Both the position numbers and the translations under genes were made by a program. A model generated the notes under the pieces. The model worked only from the letters and a program-made list of their open reading frames with translations. It was not told the DNA's origin and did not search any database. Positions 56,165 to 64,000 of a DNA stretch of 64,000 nucleotides are shown here, piece by piece. The stretch's first letter is position 1. Each line of letters opens with the position of its first letter. Origin of the DNA: Merzomyia westermanni (Eukaryota; Arthropoda; Insecta; Diptera; Tephritidae); assembly GCA_949987695.1 (NCBI GenBank), contig OX465291.1, forward strand, positions 28,464,488 to 28,528,487. Direction: 5' to 3'.

Positions 56165-58547
56165 GGTATAAGTAAAGTTGTGTCGTAAATGGCTTGATCT
56201 TTCATAACCAATTTTAGAACACCCATTGAAAATCACCAGGGATGGTAATAGGCTGAATATAATTTTGGTATATTAAGGGAGGCAAGGAATAAGGAGAGTG
56301 TAGGGATTTGAAAACTTTACAATTCACTCAAGTAGAATTAACATACCACATTTTGTTGCCACAACCATTCTGTACCATGCACACACACATACGCATACAC
56401 AACCAATCTAAAACACTGTATATACCTAATATATTGTATATCACAATGCTAGTGGCAAATGTCACACTTTAGTGTATAACAAATAAAGTCAAAAATCTGC
56501 ATTCAAATTTCACGCCACATTACTTGCGAAAGCTCATACAAATTTGCCTGTCCCACTTAAAAATTTAACCTGCCTCGTTTATGTCAAATAAATAAAACGT
56601 CACTTTGCGTCATACTTACGCCATTCATGCGAGTACGTACTTGTACCATAAGTTAAGATTGCCATCAACGCTCACAGCAACAACAAACACCCACCGCCCA
56701 CCTGTCCTCACTAATCAGCAGAATGTAATATTGAATGCAAATTAAATGGTGAAAATCAAAACAAATCAAAATAATCGGCGCCCAAGTCATCAGAGCTGTC
56801 ACAACGAAAACAAACAAAGAAACGAACAAACGTACAAGCGAGCTAAAAATAGCCATAGGCGGTAAAAAAAAACTATAAAATTTGTACAACAACGAAATAG
56901 GGCACTAATGAGAATTAGTGAGAGCAAGAGAAAATCACAGTTTAAGCTGTGGTGTCACGGGTTTCCATGCAAATTTCGAAACGACTCATAGCTTCTTCTT
57001 GAATATCTTGTCTTGTTTTTGGCGAGTCCTATGAAAAGAGGTTCCATTTTATTTATATTTTTCAAACTTTCAACTTAGCATCAACTTAACAGATTTGAGT
57101 TCAAAAATTGTCTCCCTTTATTAAGTACCTCCTGTTAGGTGAGATTTGTTGAGGCACAGAACTCCTAAGCGGGTCACGCGGATTAAAGCTAAAAATTTTT
57201 GAGAAATATGCCCTAAATCTAACTGGATATAACTCTCTATAACTCTTTGTAAATTAATTTTTGTATTATACCGTGTTAAACGTAAATTGTGTGAGTACCA
57301 ATGTGTTGCAATTACTTCTAAAATCTGTCACTTTTATTTTAAATATTTTTTAGTGATCTCGCTTATCAGGACTTTAATTGGTAAAAGTTAATATATCACA
57401 TGTTTTTCGGTATGCTTTTCTCACCCGTTTTAAGTTCAACTTGTCCAAGTAGGAATTTTACAGTGCAATCTTGCGCAGAATACATAATATTATAACCAGT
57501 TTCAGAGCTCTGAAACTTAAATAAGTTTGCACATAAATCGCCAAATTTTTCTACTTTTCAAATTCGTTTTCAACCAACATCTCTCTAAGGTTAGGAAAGT
57601 AAACTTAGCGGCAGCTTTTTACTGGTTTATTATTTGTTGCTGTGTTTTGAGGGCTATCTTGAGAGAAAGCAAATAATATAATAGACTTTTTTTGTAAATT
57701 TGTAAATTTTTAGTTTTTTTGCTGCTTTGGCCTCAAAAATTTTCAAAAAAAGCAGAAGAAATGTTATACTCGTATAGCTTCAAAAGGTTGACTAAAAACC
57801 AGCCTATGTCTCTTTTCCAATAAAAACTTAACCATAAGCTGTTCTGCTCTAAGGCCAACGCTGATATTGAGTTAAAACAAAGCTTTTTTACTGAAGTAGG
57901 TAAATATCTCAACTAACTGAATTAGATAAATTCATTGTACAATGGAACATACGAATGCTTCCTCTTCTTGTTCGTAAGAGCTTGAGCGGGTGCCCGTTTA
58001 ACAAAGAGCTCATAATCGTCTAAAAACTGTTTTATGCCCATGTCAGCTGAGCTTCATCTGAAAACATTATTTTATACCCACTACCCGCCGACTAAGATCT
58101 TTGCTCTTAAATACCTCAAATGTCAGTGTCCACTAGCATTGTCAACTTCAGGTATTATGATAGACGTTTTCGTGAGGTGCTTAATGGTGTTGTTCAAAAT
58201 AAGTTTTTGTAAGGTATTTTGGTGATTTTTTGTTTTGAAAGGAAAAAGCATCGAAGTAAAGGTAGAACTCTACTGTCCTAGCCCCTTTCCACGCGTTATT
58301 ATTCTTATCTATGCTTTCTACTGATCGATCATAAAGCCGCGCTTTCAATAAAAATTGAACCCTACTCGGCTGCGATATCTTCCTTTTCTTGACTCCGTTT
58401 GCTCAGAGATAAAAAATCTATCTTAGGAAAATCAGCTTATATACTCTTACTTCCTTTTTATATTTTATCCCTACTCTATCTTCTATTAACTGATAGTATT
58501 TGAACTCTGTTAAAAGTTTACTGGATGCTGCCTCTATTCTTTCCTTA
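56165..58547. other. Intron DNA, mostly unique
   Basis: No exon supported. The part 56340-56900 is CA-rich and balanced. The last 100 bases may belong to the LINE 3' end that follows. Confidence 0.35.
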
Positions 58548-59040
58548 AATGGTCATTTAACCGCCTGGGCGACTTTCACCATCCTACATAGATCGCCAGT
58601 CATTTCTTCGTTGCGTCAGTTGGAAACAAAGAGAAATCGCAAATCGGTCTCCACTTGGTCCTTACATCGGAGTTGTGGTCTCCCTATTCCTCTGCATTAA
58701 CCGGCGAGTGCCGATAGGAATATCTTCTGGGCCGGAGCACCTTCGTTCATTCGCACAACGTGGCCTAGCCAGCTAAGCTGCTGTGTTTTAATTCGCTAAA
58801 CTATGTCCGCGTCTGCGTAAAGCTCATATAGCTCATCATTAAATCTTCTTCGGTACTCTCCGTCACCAAAGCGTAGATGTCCACAAATCTTTCTCTCGAA
58901 TACTCCCAGAGCCGCCTCATCAGATATTGTTAGTGTCCACGCTTCTGCACGATATAGCAGGATGGGTGCGATGAGTGACCAATAGAGTGTTATTTTCGTT
59001 TGTCGAGAGACGACTTTACTTTGCCTCTATAGTCCTATTT
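58548..59040 (-). pseudogene. LINE reverse-transcriptase C-terminal remnant
   Basis: On the minus strand one frame reads TKITLYWSLIAPILLYRAEA, then WTLTISDEAALGVFERKI and GDGEYRRRFNDELYELYADA, then a stop, then RIKTQQLSWLGHVVRMNEGAP. This is the region C-terminal to the reverse transcriptase domain of RTE-like insect LINEs (the LYGSE.WT..., ALGVFERK and RWLGHV.RM motifs). The in-frame stop after DADIV and a frame loss toward the 3' end make it a dead copy. Bases 58548-58630 also occur in Helitron H2 (16360-16440). Confidence 0.8.
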
Positions 59041-61387
59041 TCCGTCTCTAGTATATATTGACGGCATACTTCTTAATCAGTGTAAAGGATTGTTTCAACC
59101 ATAAATTAAGGGTGAGGGAATTGGTTTTCGTTTTAAACGGCGTTGTAGAAAATTTAACCTTTCTTCAAATATTTTCTGCTTGCATGCACTCAAGTTTCAT
59201 CTCATATATATGACATTAGTTTTATCTCCGCTTTTCCCTCCGAACATTGCTTCTTTCTTACAATTTAAGTTCACAATAATGATTATTCATGCCTCTCAAT
59301 GGAATATGAAGTGGTCCTCTAGATGTATTTCTTTTTCTTTCTAGCGCTTAGTGAATACTCAGTAACAGTGATCCAGAACTACGTTAATTTATTTTTCAGC
59401 TCGGTATTCCCGTGATTTCATTAGCATGAATAGGGAAATATCTGCTTTACAGTATAGTTTTTCGTAACAAGACAATTTATTATTTTAGTTCTAGATTATA
59501 AACACTAGATAATGCTTTATAATAGTCATAGCGTGCACGTCGGGCTCTCGATTAACTTTGTGCTGTGTTCGGAATTCGCGGGATTAGTTTTACTAACCAT
59601 GCCTTAGCGCAACCAATAACGCGCTGTCACTTAATTCAACCACCTCAAATTGTGTTGAGTAGTAAGTGTTTTGTTGCACCTACACACAAGGAGCTAACAT
59701 TGTTGTTGCTGTTGCCTATACTGGAACAATTTTCTCCACAAATATTTTTTTTCCAAATTTCAGTTGTGTAGTAATTTTTTCGTGCAACCAACACGATTTT
59801 GTTTATTTACTTAGACTGCAATTTAATCCAGAAATGGTTTAAGTAATGCCGCTACTGCCACTGTTAGCAAGAGGTGGCAACAACCACTAATCCACTACCT
59901 TTTTGGTGCTATAAATATGTAAGTAGTGTCAGCCAAATATCTATGTTGCTTATTTTGTTAAAACCGTAACGAAAAATTTTGATTTCAATTTCGAATTTTC
60001 ATGTATCCTTTCTTGGGTTACTACTCAATTTTATTCAGTTTATTTCTGATTTGATTGAAACTAATGCGCCGCCCACATGTGCAACAGCGACTTGCAACAA
60101 AAGTTGACTGTCTGTCTCATGATAGCTGGAGTCAGCTCGTTAGTGCTCGCAAAAAGGAGTTACTATTGTTGCTGTTATACGAAATGCTGGAAGGCACTGT
60201 GAAGGCCTTCTTTTGTGTGCAATTGATACTGTCACTTTTGAACCGACTTGAGCGCATGCGCATGTATTCGTGACTATGCGGGTGCACGTGTGTGCATGAT
60301 TCTATAAGCGCCATATTTAGCGCATTAATAGGCGCATAATTGTAAGCGCCCAACAATATGAGCGCTATAATAACAAAAACTACAGCAAGAACAAACAATA
60401 AACAGTAGCTAATGGATGCAGTTAAGCAAACGACATTGCTTCAACGCTAGACAAGCGTAGCAAATGCGCCATCAAAAATTGCAAAGCATACTGGCAGCTA
60501 GACAGATCGTCAAAAAAGAGCTGCCATTGCGTTGTCGTCGTCATTGGGGTTGCCAGCCAACGTAATGAGCCTATAATAACAATAATGATAGAAAATAAAA
60601 TAATATTCAGCAAAGATACTCAGTAAATCTTAAATAAGTGCGACAGCTACAAAGTAATACACACAAACAAAAATATAAACTCATTGTAAAATGAAAATAT
60701 GTATAGCACAATGTAACGAATTAGATGGTTGCTACACAATTGCGTTGCATGCCACAAATCGCGGGTGGTGCATAACATAAATTGAATTGAATTCGAATTG
60801 AATTGAATCGAAACTCAAGCTGTGTTTTAAGTTTAAATAAATTAAATAGTAAATTTCGTTTTTGATTTAGCTATACCCAGTAGAGCTAACAGGTTAGCGG
60901 CAGTGTACGAAAGAAGTATCTAGAAAGTAATCAGAATTCAAAAAGGAAATATATCACCATCCTTCAGTAAAAAAAATACGAATTCGAAATGTTTGTAAGT
61001 CGAAAGTTCATAGGTGAAATGCAAAAGAAATATATTTAAAAATCAAGGCTGTATTGTCAATCAAATTGAATCAGAAATGTCTTTCCAAAATTGTTGAATA
61101 TTACCAATAAAAATTTCAAGTTTCAATTAAACTCTGCCCACCGATGGCTGAGTTACATTTTAGCGGGGTTGTCTCATCTTAAACAAGGGCGCTATACCCT
61201 TAATTCAGAAGAGGTTAAGATGAACTTTAATAAACGTAAGGTTTTAGTCTGCACCATCCTACAAAGGAGGTACATGGTGGCTCAAACTCCAGCACATACA
61301 GAAAATTGTCTGCCGAAACTGTTCGTCCTTGGTTTAAATTAATTTCATTATTTTCTTTCTGGGGTGAGTCCAATACTAATCAGAACA
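59041..61387. other. Unique intron DNA with an NRF-1-like palindrome
   Basis: GCGCATGCGCATG occurs at 60252-60264 within a balanced stretch (59820-60820). Opposed frames at 60055-60398 and the TTG-started frame at 61091-61342 are unrecognised. Confidence 0.4.
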
Positions 61388-62782
61388 AGCAAGAAAGGCT
61401 AATTTAGGGTGGAACCGAATGTTATATATCTAGTAGTGATCTATTATGACCACCCAATTTATGCAGGCCTATTTAAGACTTTTTAGTTCGTATTATAAAG
61501 CCAGCTGATTGTTTTCAATAAAAACACTTCTGTTATAAGTTTTGAATGGTAAATAAATTTATTTGTATATAAATACCGGAACATGCACATTTCATAATTG
61601 AAAAATTTCCCAATGAGTGGATATAGAGCAGCTGCTTTCAAAAATTAATTTATAATTGTCAAATTTATTCGAAAAACTATAATATCAAATGAAAATCAAA
61701 AAAGATATATAACTTCCCTATTGCAGTGGGGTATTAACTACTTGCCCGGATATTTTGCTGTTGTGTTATCGGATTTGCTAAATTATTGGCAGGAGTATAT
61801 ACTATTGAGAAGCAGCTGAACAATTTTCATTGAAATATCTAGTTGAAATTACACGCAATCGCATTTGAAAATAGCAGAACTTTTATGCCACACCTACTTC
61901 CCCAAAAATCCACAAAATTGTGTTCGGTCGCGTGTTTTCTTAAAAAGCTTATTACATATGTGTGCAAGATCTTATTGATATAGCTTGCATAGTTGTATAA
62001 ATATCGCGTTTTAAATTTTACAAATAAATTATTTAGAACTATGTTAAAAAGAAAATTTCGAAAATTTATATTTTTCGAATTTCTTCATCCACGGTGACTT
62101 TTATAGGGAAATAGAAATCATATAAAGCTTTTGTAAACAAAGTTATTGCCTATTAAATATATCTATGAGCCTTTTTAAATCTTCCATGTAAAAGTGGGCG
62201 TGGACCATAACCGATTTCGCCCGTTTTTTCAAGGAACATGCCTTGTATTCATGGGACTCTGTATGCTGAATTTCGTTTTAATATTTTTAAAGGTTTTTGA
62301 TTTATGATTAAAAATATTTCTAAATTTGCCTTAATCAAATGTGAGCGCTACAGCACCCATTTTCGAAAATGTCTGTAAAAATGTGTTTTCTGGCATAGTG
62401 TTGATGTACACACCACCTTATAAGTGTATTATACATTTAATAATCACTTTTTTGTATTTTCAAAAATATTTTATATATAAAAAGTGGGCGTGGCTATCAT
62501 CCGATTTCGCCCATTTTAAATAGCGCTCGGAAATGATTGCCTAGGAACATATATACCAAATTTGATTTAGATATCACAAAATTTACTCAAGTTATCGTGT
62601 TAGCAGACGGCCGGACGGACGGACGGATATGTATGGCTTAATCAATTTCTCTTTTCCTCCTGAACATTTTGAAACACATAAGTTAATATCTATCGCGATT
62701 CGTTTATGCCGTTACATACTACCGCTAGGCGAATGAAGTCAGTATACCTTGTGTGATTAGCACTACTACTTAGGTATAAAAA
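61388..62782 (+). repeat. Interspersed repeat family B, copy B2 (uninterrupted)
   Basis: Begins AAGCAAGAAAGGCTAATTTA, then GGTGGAACCGAATG, and ends with CATACTACCGCTAGGCGAAT and TTAGGTATAAAA. It is collinear with the minus strand of 10690-12566 but lacks both nested insertions. A GGACGGACGGAC tetranucleotide stretch lies at about 62613-62627. Non-coding. Confidence 0.7.
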
Positions 62783-64000
62783 TGTACGGCAATGCACGCA
62801 ATTAAGCCATATGCCAGAGCATACCTGGCTGGAAATTATAGTAGGTCAAAACTAGCCTGAATGGTTGATTAGTACGACTTTTAGCTCAGTACTTGTCGCC
62901 TAATGTATTACTTCGCAGCTTTTTCTCAATTGGATCCTGTTTGTTCGAAAAGTTGGGGTTTAGTTCTGATTGTGAAAAAGTTGTTGTCGATATCCGATAT
63001 TTTAAAATGTGTTTTAACTATCTCTTTTGTCTTTATTTGTTTTAAAGCTACTAGGCAATTTGGTACAGGGTTTCTAAAAGCTCTTAAGATTCACTACTGG
63101 TTATATTATATTAGACCCCAATAGATCTTTGTATTTTATCCCTGTTTCTAGTTGTTCTCCTCATTTTTATTATCATTATTCGTCATTGTTGTTGTTGAAA
63201 TGGTTGATAGTGGGTGTCTGATGTTAGCCAATATGATCGATGCATGAATGTGTGTCGACTAAACACAGTTTGATTGGCGGCTAAGTTAAATGGATGACTA
63301 GCTGTAGATAGATAAAACTTTTCATAAACATTGCAGCAACTCTAGCCAGCTATTAGTTGATCGTTGTTCCATTATATATTTGATTAGCTTTGCAACTTGC
63401 AACATTAATATATATACATACGTATGGATGGATGTCTGTACGTCGTCTTGGTTGCTACGACGGAATGAATGAATAAATGAATGAGCAGATGAATGGATGT
63501 TGCACGCTGTGGCAGACATTTATGAGCGCACTGCTGAGTTGTTGGCTGTGTTCAAGTTGTGGCGGCACTTAATGCACTAACATCAACTGTGCATGGGTGT
63601 ATGTAGGTGTGTGTGAGTGTTGCGTAGTGGTGCTATAACATGATTAGCTGCGTTGCAACAATGATTTGCTGTCCGATTAGATCAGTTTCGGCTTTAATCT
63701 AAATAATGACGCGTAATAAATGAGCTTTTGATCACAACAGGCCAATCGAGTTGATGTTGAGTTTTGAATATTTTATTGAGTTTCTTCTTAATTGAATACC
63801 GGATGAAATGAATTATGTAATTGAGGAAAGTAGGTTGCGTTTTAATATGTGAGTAATAAAATAGATTTTAATTAATTTAATTAGCTTTAAATGCGCCAAG
63901 CATTCAATTTGGTGAAAGGCTACCTGTTTGGTGTAACCTATGGGAATATTTACAAAGACAACTTACTGCTGATAACTGCTTAACAGTTTGTGTTAAGAAG
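62783..64000. other. Unique intron or flanking DNA
   Basis: No exon is supported. GAATGAATGAATAAATGAAT (63464-63483) is a short tetranucleotide microsatellite, and TTGTTGTTG runs occur near 63187. The 73-codon frame at 62903-63124 is unrecognised. Confidence 0.4.

Noticed and set aside
61091..61342. 83-codon open frame
   Set aside because: It has TTG at its start, no family resemblance and no splice context.

Overview
The window reads as non-coding DNA of a higher fly. A tephritid-type genome is my best guess, from the AT-rich composition, the repeat families and the KLF exon; this is inference, not proof. I can defend only one host exon: a 60-nt, phase 1-1 exon at 4716-4775 (+) that encodes the second half of the first C2H2 zinc finger of a Kruppel-like factor, most like Dar1/KLF5. 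The preceding 4.7 kb and following 59 kb show no further KLF exon by eye, so they are read as two very long introns of this gene, although another gene or intergenic DNA cannot be excluded on the far side.

Layout. 1-10.6 kb: unique intron DNA, the KLF exon, a 5'-truncated SINE (2.7 kb), an AT-rich hairpin repeat (3.6 kb), a family A interspersed repeat (5.9-6.5 kb), a tRNA-like relic (6.5 kb) and a GA-rich polypurine tract (8.9 kb). 10.7-12.6 kb: a family B repeat carrying a nested SINE and a nested family A fragment. 16.1-16.5 kb: a small Helitron with a hexamer minisatellite. 17.55 kb: a run of 30 G. 17.9-18.5 kb: a lone 178-codon open frame. 19.2-21.6 kb: a strongly A-rich element with Tc1-like ends, interrupted by a SINE. 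22.4-23.8 kb: a diverged family A copy. 24.65-26.3 kb: two inverted copies of a CACGG-ended element carrying tRNA-like modules, one split by a Helitron. 26.4-27 kb: LINE and SINE remnants. 29.1-32.4 kb: a Helitron, two opposed degenerate repeat arrays and a mariner deletion derivative. 33.4-34.7 kb: a nearly intact mariner (DD41D type) with one 16-nt frameshifting insertion. 35.2-37.7 kb: two LINE fragments and the twin of the mariner derivative. 38.5-44.3 kb: a minisatellite, families A and B and two MITE types. 45-53 kb: mostly unique DNA with a candidate cryptic exon (48.07 kb) and decayed LINE traces. 53-64 kb: a hairpin repeat, family A, a MITE, a LINE remnant and the second family B copy.

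The interest lies mainly in transposon archaeology. Several elements are present in pairs, so one copy serves as the empty site for an insertion in the other: a Helitron in E2 versus E1, and a SINE in B1 versus B2. Unique GC-balanced islands between the repeats (for example 12.6-13.7, 18.3-19.1, 21.7-22.3, 32.5-33.4, 48-49.8 and 59.8-60.8 kb) are the likeliest places for intronic enhancers. Several carry GCGCATGCGC-type palindromes.
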